Source: Liolophura sinensis | Lineage: Eukaryota > Mollusca > Polyplacophora > Chitonida > Chitonidae | Length of the DNA: 64,000 bases | Assembly: GCF_032854445.1 (NCBI RefSeq) | Contig: NC_088301.1 | Coordinates: forward strand, 16,297,518-16,361,517 | Direction: 5' to 3' | Shown: positions 1 to 13,117 of the stretch, one piece after another | Layout of the letters: each line of letters starts with the position of its first letter | Numbering within the stretch: the first letter of the stretch is position 1 | The notes under the pieces: generated by a model | Database searches by the model: none | What the model was told of the DNA's origin: nothing | Seen by the model: the letters and a program-made list of their open reading frames with translations, nothing else | Translations under genes and position numbers: made by a program

Positions 1-3000
1 TTGCTTTAACGTACGCCATACTTGCTAGCACTGAATGGTGAAATGCAAGGATATTTTTTTATATCCTTTACGGGTAAAAAAAATTACGGCATATCCTGAA
101 ATTCCCAAATTAAAGAAGAAATGTAACGCCAAGGTCATTGAGGTCACGCCGATGACACAGGGAGTGAGGGTCAGAAAAATGAAAAACTCAACTTTCTTTG
201 AGTAAAATTTTAAGCATTCTGATTCCAATGGACACTTAGACCAATTTTATTAATGACTCTTGATTAATGTCTGCATGAGGACATTATTGGTAAAGCTTAG
301 CCTCGACATGCCCGCGTGAATGGCACGGGTTCCTAAGGGCAAGCTAGTCTAGTGACGCAGGGATGAAAAACGAGCCTAGAGAACGGCCCATGCCGATTTA
401 AAGAATATGCTTCAGCGTCAGACAGAAAGCAATCGACATCTTTGTGACAACCATCATCGGTAAACCCCAAACCGCAGACCGGGTCATCATCATACAACTT
501 ATTCTGTAAGAAAGTCACATCTGTACTGTTCAGTACCCTAGTTACCATAAAGGGTATACATTTCGCACTGTTGAATGCTCGATCTCCCCCTGTCAACAAA
601 ATACGTGAATCATGCCGCTATCCATTACGCTTCCGCCAACGTTAGCACCGTAGTGTTATTTGTCCGCAAAATGGTAACGGTTCGTGTTCCCAAATCCGTA
701 AATAACGTTATTATTATTTTAACGTGGACATCATCTCGAAAATGTTAGAGGTATTAAGATACTAGACAAATTATGTTATGGCGCACAACTTCTTTCATCT
801 ATAAATCCGGACTTGAAAGTCCAGAAACCCAAAACTGCACTATCTTGACCCAAATTAACATTGGGACATTTTCCATTGGGTTTAGCATCTGTAACTGAAA
901 TTCAAAACATTTTCCATTGGGTTTAACATCTGTAACTGAAACTCAAAATCATACCTTATTATCGCCTACATTGTAGCCTTCAATTGCCTGTCCACCTTCA
1001 GTAAAAAATTGATAATGAGACAGTTTCTGTGTCACCCTTTATAACGATGTTGAATCTATGGGTCGAAAAAACACTGTATAACAGCCGTCAACCAATGTGT
1101 ACGTTCCAGGTCAAATAATCGCAAGATCAATTCTCAATACGACGTTTAACATAAAATATTTTAAAACGCGGAAAGACCCAAGGTATGTTCAAGATGAATG
1201 ACTGAAACCAGTATTCAAATCGTGTACCATGTTAGTTGAACCGACATCAAGTTACTAGGTTAGAAGCGCAGTTTATGTTGTAATGATAACCTAAGATACC
1301 AAGAGCCAACAGGTTCCCGTTAATCTGTAAGGGTAAACTCATAGCCAAGTCACAGAAATTAAATAGGGCATACATGGAATCGGTTTTCCGTTAAAATCTC
1401 ACATCGTGTCTTGACTTTCTACACTCTTACCAAGCTCAAATTGCGAAGAATTATTCAGAAATATTAACTTTGTCTAGAATGTCGTCCTCGTGGGTGAGAG
1501 TTGTTTGAGCAATTTGCTCTATCTGCCATTAGCAATTCAACCTCGATATCGATTTGACAAAAATCTCCACTGTCAAAGCCCATTGAACTGTCCAGACGTA
1601 TAACACTACCAGACGTGCACATTGATGAATCTCGGGTACTGGGCAGAGAGGGTTAATATGTCCCTTCTTTCACCAGCGTCAATCAATGTCCACATGCTCG
1701 GCGATCGCGCGTGCCAAGATCCTGAAACTCTTGTTTCATGTCGGGTGCAAAAAGCCATGAGGCAGGAATCTTTGTTTAGCGTCCTTTACCCCAAGAGTGA
1801 AACGATAGTTCCGACTGCACGGGCGTTTTACAGTTGACATGCAAGCCCCTGGCCACTAGGTGCGTAATGGTCACATGTTGCTCTTTTCAAAGCTGACAAT
1901 ATGACCTAAGACTGGTGATAATAAAAGTTTTAAAACACAAGGGAGCCAAATAACAGTTCAGTAAACACAATATCCAAAGTCAAAGTTCCACAGACCAGTT
2001 CCCCGAATAAAATTAGGGAAAGTTTGTCAATATCTTGTCAAAGGTCGAGGGTTTACGCCAGGATCTCGTATTGGTGAAAAGTTGGAGTTAAGCAAGCAAA
2101 TAAACAAATAAATATTTCAAAAGGTCATTTCGTTGCATTCGACACTGACATCACCATAGTTTTCTACATTGCTATCATTATCCCGTGCATACGCAAATAA
2201 ACCGATAGCAATTGCACAAATATTGTCATACTCACGTTAACATCTCGAGCACTCTATAGGCTCTACTTAGCCATAAAACATTAAATGTTTCAAACAACAT
2301 AGAGAGCTTCTTTAAAAATGCAAACGAACGAGTGCATTAGTACCTATCTGTATCCGGCATGAAATAAGAAATTAAGGTTTTTAGCACAGAGGTATAAAAA
2401 GAGGGTTTGTGCATGGCTAACCAGAATGCGATGGAAATCAAAGTTATTTTCGTGTTCATAAAACATGAGATTAAAGGTGTTTTAGGTTTCATTATATATG
2501 ATGGATTTGATTCAGTCTTGTACAATAAAAAAACGAGAACTGATGCCTGCTGAAGATCGCTACACACAATCATCATATACATTTTTTTTCAAAAGCTTAC
2601 CAATCGATTTTGATCCTTGACAAGTTCAAGAAAAATAAATACATTAATTGAGTTAGCGAATGATTGCGAGCTGTTACAACCAGCTTAATACACCTGTGGG
2701 TAGAGCGCTTAATTGAATGTTTTGGAACGTAAGGGAATGTACATGTATACTTGTATATGCGAATGATATCTGTGCAGTTTCCCTTGCCGCCCAGTGCTCA
2801 AATCGAGTTTCTCGATCAATAACGTTAAATAAGAAGACTTGACACATTTGAAGGGAAAATCCATTGCCTTTGTCTGAAAATCTTTACCCGGAGCTAGCGA
2901 AATTCATCAGACGTGGCTTTTATAAACTTATTGAGGCGACAGCCTTACGCAATTCCAAGAATAATACGGAAAGTTTTTATCACTGAAACAATTTTCATTT

Positions 3001-3554
3001 TGCCCTGTCAGAAGTTATTGATGTCCCGGAAGCTGTGATTATCTACGCCTGTTTGTCACCGGAAATTACTGAGAGAAAAACTCGATGGCTTCCAGATTAC
3101 AAAACCCGATCATCGTACAATATGATTAAGCGAATGTCAAGCATTTCTTCTCATTCGAACACAACGACTCCTGGCTTTTTCCTTTTCTATCTGCCCTTTG
3201 CAAAGATAACCAAGTGTATCAATGATTTATGTCCCGAACTCAAAACGGTGTTTCTTCACAATTCAAGACGTTTGGATTTCACTTGAGTTGATGGCTTAAG
3301 GTTTTTAATTTGGGAAGACATCTTGTCATTTTTCATGTACTCATGTAGACATTCTGGAGCAAAGGTTTTGGAGACAGATGCCTCAAGTATACTGCAGAAT
3401 AGAAGAATTCATAAAAGTATGCACGCGTAGATAATGTGTAGGTAACGCGTGTGATGGATTTTTGGCTATTGTTGGGTGCGTGTAATTTGCTGCCATTAAA
3501 ATTGTATTTACATAAACAGAATAAATCCCTGAGTGAGGTAATTGTCAAAAGGAT
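1..3554. other. Non-coding stretch, no supported gene
   Basis: AT-rich sequence with only short open frames on both strands, none longer than 88 codons and none with coding-like composition plus splice signals. Apart from a short duplicated motif near position 900, I see no SINE, LINE or tandem array here. Intron or intergenic DNA cannot be told apart from the sequence alone. Confidence 0.6.
866..947. repeat. Two-copy 41-bp direct repeat
   Basis: Two adjacent copies of a unit containing ATTTTCCATTGGGTTTA and TCTGTAACTGAAA, with a period of about 41 bp and a few substitutions between copies. A small local tandem duplication with no coding meaning that I can see. Confidence 0.8.
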
Positions 3555-3650
3555 CTACTTTTCCATTTGTCAATTATCACACTGTAGTTGCTGCTCTGGT
3601 TTTATTCTCTGTATTGTACGTCTTTTATTTTATTCCTGGTAAGTCAAATA
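3555..3650 (+). repeat. Interspersed repeat R1, partial copy
   Basis: The stretch with CATTTGTCAATTATCACAC, then CTGCTCTGGTTTTA, and a CTGT..TGTACGTC block recurs in the same order at about 11652-11735 and 11980-12050. This identifies an anonymous dispersed repeat (called R1 here). No terminal repeats or coding capacity are visible in this copy. It could be a fragment of a SINE or of a non-autonomous DNA transposon. Confidence 0.6.
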
Positions 3651-6573
3651 CAAAATAATCGAATTGTATGTAAACACGAAACAGAAACACGTCTAAAGAC
3701 ATTCAAATCTGCCATGCTTATATGTGATTGTGTATTCCAATCTAACGACGTTCCAGGTCAACAATAGCAAGACCAATTCCAAAAACGGCGTATAACACAA
3801 GCAACCAAAGAATTGGGATGGGATCGTGCAAAGAGAAGCAGTCAACAGTTTTCAGTGATGCTGGAAAGAGGTGTGGAAGACTGTCACTAAATAGCAGCTA
3901 GTATTCAGAATGGAAAAAGCTGTCTCTGACTTTAGTCAGACGTATGGCCCTACCTAGTGGTATTACTCCTGAACTTAAATTTAATAATTAACTCTGCTTT
4001 TGAATTTCGTCTTAAAAGGCTAAGACAACTCTAAGTATTAAAACTTAAATTCTTCAGGTAAGTCAAAATTTTTGCACAGTAACCTGTTTTGTAGTAAAGA
4101 CCAAATCTGACTTACGCCTGAGACTACTTCGTTATAAAAGAAAAACACAATGACCAAAGTTCAGATTGTAGCAGAGGTAATTCACTGTTTCTTACCAGTT
4201 TGCGCAAACTCAAGAATTGGGTTTTCAACTTCAAAGTATTCCTTCCATGTAAAGATATTAGATATTAGAGATCTATACGAGGGAACAAAGGACACCTTAC
4301 ATTTCAATATTCAATTAATTGTCCATTCTATTCATGGTGGAAATTAATGGCCAACAAAAATGTTACCTATTATATAAAATTACTGCCAGGAAAGCAACTT
4401 GAAAATAGTAAATGTACATGTAACAGGGGTGTTTACTAGGCAATTCACCATTGGTCCTAATTTCACACATGGTAACGTTTCCACTATGTCTGGAACCAGA
4501 CATTTAAGGGTACTACCCTCAAATGGAGTCCGATCAGGCAATGCGACAATCTTAACGTGTAATGACATCGACTTTGTAATATAAGCACTTGCAGATAAAG
4601 AGCTTTGAACAAAAGCATTGGTTTGCAGTGTGTATAGATACATGGATGAAATTGCTTTTAAAGGCCTATCGGTTATGTCTGGCGCCAAACACACAATTTG
4701 TGTAAATTCTACATCGTCTAACGAAGGGCCATTTGAAATGGTTCACGAGAGAACCGATTTGTTACATCGTTGAGGAAATCCGTAAAAACATTTAAAAATG
4801 AATATACCAGCTGTTACAGGAGTGTTTTCTGTTATGTCTTTCCAACTATTCTGAATATATTGAACATTAGCTATTTCTAAGACATTATGTAGTAGTGAGA
4901 AAATAATGTAAAAAAACTGAACATCCATTTTTAAGTCATTTTTCTCAGTTCAAAAAGTTACATTAGCCTGACAAACGTAATTGACTGATTTCCTTTTATT
5001 TCTAGAAATACGCCGCCTCCACTATGTTTGACAACTACCTTTTTCACGTGTATCACCCAAAGGCCATTAATTCTTGAATCTCAGCTATTACACAATCTAG
5101 TCATTTTCGGTCGACTAACTCAGATGTATGAGCATCGAAAACCACGACAAACGACGCCATTTCCGACACAGCACGTTCCGGTCACATCAACTTTAACGCA
5201 AACAACTGATTCAAATCTTGGAATTTGACAGAAAATTGATAAGTTTCTCAGGAATCCAGTAATTTTGAAGGTTAAAGACAATCTTTTTCTCCATGTCTTC
5301 ATTTCGCGAGATGACCGATAACAAACTAAACCATATCAAAAGACATTTTGTCGGCAATTTTTCAAACTTTGCCTCGCATGTTTATTCGGAATCCCTGCGT
5401 CTAGCGTGAAGATAAAGAACGGCATCCTGTTAAAGAAATGGGCGAAAATTCAATTGCTCTCAATCACAGCTTAACTCAATTTGTGTTTTTCCTCTCCTGA
5501 GATCGCCATGGTGAACATTCCCCACCTTATAGGTGATGTAAGCCCCTCCATCAAACTCCAAAGCTATTCGCTTCGCCCCAAGATAACACCACGGTGGATG
5601 ATGTTAATGCTACAGGATTCTGGTGGGTTTGCCTACTCCTTCTTCCGAGGGGATAATAAAATAGACTGATCCTTTTCGGGGTTAAAAACTCGTCTGTCTG
5701 TAAATAGGATTACCCGATTGTCAAACCGACACAGCTATTGATTAAACCCATCCCACGTTATTGAATTTCGCGCCTTTTTCATAACCACCATTTCGCAGCC
5801 ATCAATCAGCCTCTCTCTAACTACATCACACACAGCGGCATCAGATAATTATTCCGTGTAAATTATTAGTTTTAGGGCACAGGAATTGTTATTAATATTT
5901 TTTCTCTACAACTTTAATTTTAGAAGATGGAGTGTAGTTTCGATTTTCACTGTGTTCTGCCGTGTGTTTTTGTTTTTGTGTGTACCCATTTAGTTCATGA
6001 CAATAGTTAATCCCTTACATAATAATCTCTGCATAGATTATATGATTATATCGTGTGCTAATCGTGTGTCTCGTGTGTTAATTACAATATGAACCATACC
6101 ACAGTCTCATCAGACTCTGATCGCTCAGGTTTAAAGCATTACACGATAGGTTTATTTGTTCTGACATTTAAACCACCCTTGCAGATTTTGGCGAAGGGCA
6201 AGTCAGAGTAACCCAACATGGGTGGTACAGATTACAAGGTTTCTGTTTGCCAGTTTTATTCACCTATTCACAACAGGAAATTGGGGTCATTTTTATCCAC
6301 TTCATTCAGTTTTACTCGCCTACGTAAATTACGGACTCCCTCATCCCCACCAATGGATTGAAATAAGCCCTCGAAATACCGAAATGACAAAGTGGAGTGG
6401 GATTCTCACCTTTGTTACCTTATTCCCTCCAATAATAACGGTCAGGACTATGTGCAGAGGATGCCAAAGGGTTTCTAGTAAAAGTTTTAAGGTATGCACC
6501 GAAATAGAGAATCCCTGAATATCTACAAATTTAACGGAATTTGTTGTGTTATTTATAGAACCATGCATGCACT
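3651..6573. other. Non-coding stretch, no supported gene
   Basis: Short overlapping open frames on both strands (up to 104 codons on the minus strand near 4.4-4.7 kb) without convincing splice sites or domains. A less AT-rich patch lies at about 5.48-5.67 kb with an open frame on the plus strand, but the composition is not distinctive. I see no repeat that I can name. Confidence 0.55.
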
Positions 6574-6792
6574 AACCCAAAAACGATTGCGCGGTCCCTG
6601 TGAATTCAAGTCCAGCTTATGATGTCTTCCTCTCAAGTCACACGTGGGAAAGTCTACCAGCAACCCGCGGATTGTCGTGGATTTCCCCTGGGTTCTGCTC
6701 GGTTTCCTCCCACCATAACGCTGGTCGCTGTCGCATGAGTGAAATATTCTTGAGTAGGGCGCAAAACACCAATCAAATAAATAAATAAATAG
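6574..6792 (+). mobile_element. SINE-1 copy, 5' truncated
   Basis: Sense copy of the dominant SINE of this window (SINE-1). It has the GCGGTCCCTGTGAATTC segment, then ACACGTGGGAAAGTCTACCAG, TTTCCTCCCACCATAACG, the conserved TGAAATATTCTTGAGTA block and a 3' tail of AAAT repeats. The tRNA-like head is mostly missing. SINEs of this type are copied by RNA polymerase III and mobilised by LINE reverse transcriptase (established for tRNA-derived SINEs). Divergence from other copies suggests an old insertion. Confidence 0.85.
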
Positions 6793-7380
6793 AATTGTGT
6801 GCATAGGTCAGCTTCGCTGTTTGGGAAGGACCGCCCTATGTCCAAAACTTACAAATATATTTAAAAAGCTGCATATAGACAAAAATGCAATAAATGTGTT
6901 ATCAGATATACAGTTGTCTTCAAGGCCTCATATTTTAGGACGCCTATAGCAGACAGATTTAAGCACCAGCATTTTGAGTTCTGGAAAGAGATAAAACAGA
7001 CTTCCTCATCTGTCACTTCAGGAATGAGGCGTTAAAAGAAATGACACCATTCAAAATTAAAATTCTCGCCATAACCCTTGTCTGACAAGATTCTGCTTAG
7101 CATCTAACTTAGACAGAGGGCGCTGCGGGTGCCACGTCACCAATCAGGTGCTGGCTTAAAGAAACACCTCCCGAGGGAAAGGTGAGTGTTGGTCTCCCAC
7201 AGGCTTGTCAAAATGTGGTACTATACTTCAGGGTGTTTGCCGATGTTTTGCTGAATTTCTTTTGTTTTGTTATTTTCATATTTCCATATTTTCGTCTCCG
7301 CTCTTCCACAACCAGCCGTTGCTGAGTTGAATCAGCCCATCATTTACGCGGGGCGATTGTCGACAATTTTACACCTCAGA

Positions 7381-7545
7381 AAATTTGGCGGCCTTTATTT
7401 GGAGAGAGTTGTCAGAGGCCCCGTGTCATTGGCCGTCACGCCACAATGGGCGTGTCTGGAAAGAGTAAATCAAGCGACTGCCAGAGCCGATATTTATCCC
7501 CGCTTTATACCCTATCTAACACCTTCAAAAATTGTTGTTAGCTGA
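7381..7545 (+). promoter_or_regulatory. GC-richer patch with promoter-like words
   Basis: A local rise in GC with a CATTGG (CCAAT-type) word, GGGCGTGTC (a KLF/Sp-like GC box) at 7448-7456 and a TTTATA word about 50 bp downstream. An open frame of 92 codons (7267-7545) crosses it but shows no domain. The words are short and may be chance. No transcript start can be inferred. Confidence 0.15.
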
Positions 7546-7908
7546 CTTACCTGTATTCATGTTACCTTACCGTGATGTACATGTATATATATGATAATGT
7601 ATGCTCACGGGCTATGTGGCCTTCTGCGTGCTAATCCACACAGCCACAGAGGCCCTTTATGCTCAAAGAATAAGTCCTCTCAATCTGAGAGCTAAATCCA
7701 TTTTGACTTTTTTAAAAATCAATTTAGCGTAAAACTCAACACATAATTTTCGCCTTGATTAACTATGAAATTCGTACATACTAATTCGTGCTCGTGTTTG
7801 TTTTTTGTTTTTTTTTAGACTTACATTTGTCCATCTTTATGTGATCATGTCCTATGGATGGATGAGGAATGAAAACATTTCAATCGTCGTAACCTCCCAA
7901 TATAACTT

Positions 7909-8013
7909 GTCGAAGGTCGCTGGTTTATTCCGGGTTCTCCGCTTTTCTTTACCACTGCAAATGATAATGGTCTATGGATGGTAATCATCTAGTGAAATAA
8001 ATAAAAAAAAAGA
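7909..8013 (+). mobile_element. Degenerate SINE fragment
   Basis: Contains GTCGAAGGTCGCTGGTTTA, a CGGGTTCTCC segment and a 3' end with AGTGAAATAAATAAA, the same order as the SINE core and AAAT tail seen elsewhere in the window. Strongly decayed; likely a cousin of SINE-1 rather than the same subfamily. Confidence 0.5.
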
Positions 8014-8533
8014 CTTGAATCTGCCGTTTGTCAAACATGTTACTGTATTGTCATTATGATGCAATCTCGTTGTAGACTGTCTGTCCTGCTGGAAACGGCA
8101 AGATTTAACTTAGATAGTCTTCACCTTTAAATTTTACCGGTATGCTTTGGTATAGAATGATTTTACTGAAAGGGGAGAGCGACATAGACTAAGTTAAAGA
8201 TGCTTCAATATATCTTCGAGGAACATATCTTTGACGTTAAGCCATGATCATTCATTCCAAGCACTATACTGTCATTATGATCGAAGATATTGGGAGAACT
8301 AAGGGATGTGTATCAATAAACAACCTGCATGTCGCGTAATGCCTATTGCTTTACTGTCTTTTTTTTCACATTTGAACAAAGTTCTCCTGGTTAATAACTT
8401 CTTCATAACTCTGCTTTACAACATTTTCGTCCCATACACCATGTCACTGCTTAATACACAACATTTACGGCGACTGTCATTTTTATAATACTGAATGGAA
8501 GATGCAGTGGGGTATTGCCGGACTGTGTAATAC

Positions 8534-8890
8534 ATTTATATATTTATTTGATATTTGTTTAACACAACGCTCAAGAATTTGTTACTTATACTATGGTGGT
8601 TGTTGTATGGGTGGAGGAAACTGGAGTGTCCAGCGTAAACCCACCGACAAGTTACTGATAAATTTTCCCACGCCGTGTGTCGTACATATATGCACATATG
8701 TAGAGGTCAAGTGGTATTCAATGAACGTTAGACTGTGCAAACTTTTAGATGGGCGTCATCGACCACTTATTGTCAACAAGGCCCCTCAAGCAGTGGCAGA
8801 GAGAGATTCTACAAATTCCCTGTCCAATGCTGAGAACCAGCGGCGGATGGATTCGAACCCGTAGCCTCAATTGTCAAAGGCTATGCCATT
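8534..8890 (-). mobile_element. Composite SINE, tRNA-like head antisense
   Basis: Read on the plus strand it begins with a TTTATATATTTATTTG tail, then a decayed SINE core (CTCAAGAATTTGTTACTTAT, GGTGGAGGAAACTGG). It continues with an SINE-3 type segment (CCACCGACAAGTTACTGA) and ends with a tRNA-like part containing GGATTCGAACCC, an antisense B-box. The minus strand therefore reads tRNA-like head, body, then A-rich tail, as expected for a tRNA-derived SINE. The long middle suggests a chimera or nested insertion. Confidence 0.6.
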
Positions 8891-10084
8891 TTTGACAAAA
8901 CCGGTCTTCTCATACAGCTAGGACCATAAGTGTCATTGATAGCATTACAAGTACGTGGAATGCTGTAGAAGATCTTGTGTTGGAAGAGGGCGGTTTCCAT
9001 AGCCTGCATGGCCACTGAAATATTGCATAGACTTAATATTTCTTACTTGGCAGTTTGCGCAAAATATTCCCGTTTTGAGTAGATCTATGGCGGCCACCAA
9101 AACACTTACCACCAATTATCGTCACCATGACCCTACGTTTGTTTTTGTACACCTTTCATTATATAAATACTTTTTTTCCCTTTGTGGTTCCGATTTCATG
9201 TGAGAATTGTCGGATGTTCGATGGACGCTGGAATTGTGTATCGATCGAACAGGAATATCAATAGCTTTATCAGGAAATGGCGGGATATTATAACCCCCTC
9301 ACCATTAATATCTCCCCCAGAAAAGAATTAAGCAAGGTTTTTCTCCACTTATCGACAGGCGCCGTTCTGGACTGTGGATTGGCGGGAAAGCTCGTTTATA
9401 TGAAAATCGTTACCGCGACCAGATTTTGGCCTGGTATACAACCGAAAGGGAATCAGTCCTAACATACGTGATCTAGAAGGATTCTATCCAAAAGCTGGTG
9501 TGGGTTAAAGCGGGTCGAATCGTTTTCCTGATGTTGTTATAAATAATAAAGCCAGTCTTACTATGCAACAAATAGTTTTAACCCCCAAAATTTTGATGCT
9601 TAATTGATCATAAATCTGTTTTGCTAACAAAACTAAAGTATATTTTTAGAACGAAAATCACGTTGCGGCCACAGTGTTTCTTTATACGGTGGAAACCGTA
9701 GTTAATTAACCAATTAACACATTCCATTCTGTATTCATCGTGTTAATGAACATGAACGGGGATCGCGTGTGTCTAATTACTCCAATGTCTAGATGAACTA
9801 TTAAACGTTATATATGTGTTAACCAACGCGTATGCACCATCGCTGATTAGACAATTGGCTATGGTAGTTGCGTGATGTGCTGATTTATTTTGAAGTCAAA
9901 TCGTGAGATTGCGTGTAATAAATAGTGTGATCACAGCTTATGTAATGCATACTGACTGAGCTGCACGACACATGTGAAAATACTAAATGCCGAGAATATG
10001 TGTGTGTTTGACGATCAACTGTCCTCAAGCACAACGTTAACCAAAAATGTTATAACTGAATTTTCGTCATATAAAAAGTCCACA
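8891..10084. other. Non-coding stretch, no supported gene
   Basis: No repeat family or exon identified. A 61-codon open frame at 9277-9462 is slightly less AT-rich than its surroundings but has no homology that I recognise and no convincing flanking splice sites. Confidence 0.5.
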
Positions 10085-10340
10085 CGTCAGTCACACGTGG
10101 AAAAGTTCGCCAGTAACATGTCATAGGTCGGTGGTCCTCTGTTCGTATAAGTGAAAACTCTTCATCAATCAATCAATCAGACGTGATTGTACTGTACATG
10201 AGCTGATACAAAAACTTCAAAGTAAAGGTAGGTGGGCATTTCTGTTCGGTTTCCTTTCACCATAATGCAGGCCATAGTTTAGTTAAACATTCTTCAGTAC
10301 GGGCGTAAAACATGAATGAAATAAATAAATTAATTATTAT
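10085..10340 (+). mobile_element. Two decayed SINE fragments in sense order
   Basis: The first part (10085-10185) has ACACGTGGAAAAGTTCGCCAG, GTCATAGGTCGGTGG and a (ATCA)n end. The second (10225-10340) has TTTCGGTTTCC-like text, CACCATAATGCAGGCC, CATTCTTCAGTACGG and an AAATAAAT tail. Both match the SINE-1 core order but with many substitutions and deletions. They could be two insertions or one interrupted copy. Confidence 0.55.
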
Positions 10341-10679
10341 GCAGAGTAATCTCGGATGAGTTTCAGTGTAAGCTGTACCCATACACATGCTGCTGATATG
10401 GATTGCTGTACGTAGCGGGCCGTAGGAAAATCAGCATGGCCTTTAACCGTGTAGTACATTTAAACGTCAAGTTTACGTCAAGATATATCGCTGTTCCAAG
10501 TATATGAAAGCTACATCGCATATACTCGCAGAAAATCAAAGAGCCGCCATGTGATGAATTTTAATCAATCAGGTGCGATTCATTTTTATAACCCGGGAAT
10601 GCAGCTGTTTCCTCTGACGCCTTGTGAACCAGGTTTTGCTTGTTTATCCATACATGTGCGCGCTTGTGGTATGCGGAAT

Positions 10680-10870
10680 GCGACACCGTGTTTCCCTTTT
10701 GTCTATCATGGCATATCCCATGGCCTCGTGGGAAGTCTATGTCACATGTTGATTAATCAAGCACGTTAAAAAGAAAATGGTTTTGGCAATTTATCCTTCT
10801 TTCCACCATTCTTCCTAAATAACTAAGTTTATATTATTTGATGCCTTTTCTTTTAAATCAAAAATTTTAA
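10680..10870 (+). repeat. Interspersed repeat R2, copy 1
   Basis: Shares an ordered series of words with 23870-24055: TATCATGG..ATCCCATGGCCTC, then a variable spacer, then CACC..TTCC.AAATAACT, TATATTATTTG and CTTTTCTTTTAAA. This marks an anonymous dispersed repeat of at least 190 bp (called R2 here). No terminal inverted repeats were found by eye. Confidence 0.6.
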
Positions 10871-11249
10871 GAGAGCATGAATTCACAGATACTGTCCTGT
10901 TGTACTCTACGTTATGGCTGGGGTGTATGTCACTACATGTACGTCCACGCCACATCTCGCGTGAACAAATGTCTGTTGATAAGAACCGCCCTACACAGAG
11001 CAGTAACAATCCATGAGAATCAGAGGGGATAAAGGATATAATAAAAAATACGAAAGAGGTTACTTCAGTGTTTCGCAATCAATTTTTTTCAACGGAGAGA
11101 TTAGTGCCGAAATATCTTCTCGAGGTTTTTAATTTCCGTCATAAGGTACCTCTCAGACGACCACTTGGGACTTTGGAGTTGGTCGACTAGACCTGAACCG
11201 TATACACCCAACCTCCAGACAGGCTCTCATCGATTTTCCTCATACATAC

Positions 11250-11402
11250 CCTGTTTGAGGATACCCATTTGCAGTACAGCAACGCATTCTTTACAGCCCT
11301 GTGTTTTGAACTAAAGCCGCCGGTGTCAGAGTCTATTAATAACCAGTACGGATCAATGGAGTTTAGGAGACAGGAAGACTTTTGGCGGAGGTCGTAAAAC
11401 AT
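11250..11402 (-). CDS. Possible initial coding exon, unknown protein
   Basis: On the minus strand an ATG at 11402 opens 51 codons (MFYDLRQKSS at the start, CKWVSSNR at the end) running straight into a donor-like GTATGT at 11249-11244. The composition is ordinary for protein, with no signal peptide, membrane helix or domain that I recognise. The next candidate exon was not found. The frame stays open past the donor to 11187, so the splice call rests only on the donor word. It may be chance. Confidence 0.18.
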
Positions 11403-11639
11403 GACGACTTACTTCATTAAAGAGACACCGAGAAATAACAACACATTTTATCGTTCACGAAAACGTGAATAATTTTATGGGTTCTTGAACGATCTTTATT
11501 TGCGGGTACATTATATTATAATATAGCCTGGGAACAGAAGTAAATTTGCGCAAACCTGGAAATTGGTTGACGAATCACTAGAGAATAAGAGTTCAAGACG
11601 TGAAGCCATTGCTCCAAAATTTGACATCACCCAGTAATT

Positions 11640-12050
11640 TCACGGGTTAATTGTGACCATTTGCCAACTATCATACTGTCGTCGATGCTCTGTGTTTACT
11701 CTGTATGCTATACGTCTTTAATTATTTTGCGTCTCTACATAAACCAGGATTCTGCTGGGGGGCTAAGCATTCCCGAGGCCTGGCCCCGTTGCATTGTTTT
11801 ACTGTCATGGTATGTTAAATGTGATCAGAACACAATATTCTGAGTAATTTTAGACCACTGACGTCTAATACATTGCACTTAAGTTCACTGAATACATCAT
11901 TTACAGCATTTACATGAACAGTTATAACAAAATCGCGACTGAGGAAAATTGACAAGAGGCCGTATTTCACCGGTTACGTGTGACTGTTTGTCAGTTATCA
12001 CACTGTAGTCCCTGCTCTGGTTTTAATCTCTGTGCCGTACATACTAAAGC
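11640..12050 (+). repeat. Interspersed repeat R1, two tandem copies
   Basis: Two R1 segments about 328 bp apart: 11652-11735 (GTGACCATTTGCCAACTATC, ATACTGTCG, TGCTCTG) and 11980-12050 (GTGACTGTTTGTCAGTTATC, ACACTGTAG, TGCTCTGG). Each follows a TTTCAC.GGTTA word. Between them, 11741-11880 matches 39110-39245 in order (ATAAACCAGGA, TAAGCAT.CCCG.GGCCT, GACC..TGA.GTCTAATA). The two R1 modules therefore belong to one longer dispersed element. Confidence 0.65.
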
Positions 12051-12205
12051 TTTAAGTTCAACCATGTTGGGAAATAATGGTTCGGTCTGACTTTTCAGGT
12101 CAAGGCTTAATTGAGTATACTTCTATGGTATTAGATGAGTATTAATATATATGTCTGTATATACGGGACACATATAAGCTGTGTAGTTTAGTGTTCAATC
12201 TAACT

Positions 12206-12336
12206 GTACGATGGGTCGTGGGTTTCCCCACAGGCTCTGCCCGGTTTTTACCCACCATAATGCTGGCCGCCGTCGTATAAGTGGAATATTCTGGAGTACG
12301 GCCTTAAACAACAATCAAATAAATAAATAAATAACT
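12206..12336 (+). mobile_element. SINE-1 3' half, sense
   Basis: Contains GTCGTGGGTTTCCCC, GGCTCTGCCCGGTTTT, CACCATAATGCTGGCCGCC, GTCGTATAAGTGGAATATTC and an AATCAAATAAATAAATA tail. The tRNA-like head and first half of the core are absent, which is a usual 5' truncation. Confidence 0.85.
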
Positions 12337-12780
12337 ACTGTGCGATGAACAGAAGGGTACTAATACTCATCTAATATAAGAGAAGAATTAAGCCTGGACC
12401 CGAAAAGATTTATTTATTTCCGAACGTGCTTGAACGTTAGGCTTGTAACTTGTAGTATGCAACCAACAAGCGTTATGTGCAGAAACCGTAGATCTCTGTT
12501 ATCAATAACAGAAAAGAAAAATAACACAATGGGTTGTTGAGGTGCTCGAGAAAACCAAAAGTATTTTATGTTTACAGTTATGAGGCCTAATGAGACAAGC
12601 CCTAATACTTGTGAATGTGATAGTTGATTGTTGTATATTGCTTCTCCACCTCCACTCGCCACGATATAGTTGCCATATTGCCGATGTGGTCTAAAGCTGG
12701 AATCATCCATTTATTTGTTATTTCCGAGTTCATATCCATCACAAAATATTTGTTGTTGTTGCTGGGGGTTTTTGGGGGTT

Positions 12781-13060
12781 AGGAGCAAACCGTACACACA
12801 TACCTTGCGTATAACTGCATGTGATCTCTCCGTGTGTCATCAGAGTGTGTGATTAACCCAACAGGAAGTGGAAATTTTGAAAAAAGATTCGAAATTTTGA
12901 CTTGCTTATGTCATGGAGATGGAATCGCGATTAGGAGCAAACCATCTACACATACCTTTCGTATTACTGCATGTGATGTCTCCGTGGGTCATTAAAGTGT
13001 GTAACTGACTCAAAAGGCAGTCGAAATTTCGAAAAAAAGATAGAAATTTCGGCATGAAAA
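12781..13060. repeat. Two-copy 152-bp tandem duplication
   Basis: AGGAGCAAACC at 12781 and again at 12933 begins two aligned copies that share ACACATACCTT, CTGCATGTGAT, CTCCGTG.GTCAT and a GAAATTT-rich end. The copies differ by substitutions and small indels, so the duplication is not recent. No gene is carried. Confidence 0.8.
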
Positions 13061-13117
13061 GCCGAAATGTTGAGAAAAAACTTTTTTCATCGTGACAGTA
13101 ATGGGCTTCCGTAGTTT

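Noticed and set aside
6341-6568. Overlapping plus and minus open frames near 6.2-6.8 kb as a gene
   Set aside because: The frames partly overlap the SINE-1 copy and lack splice or domain support.
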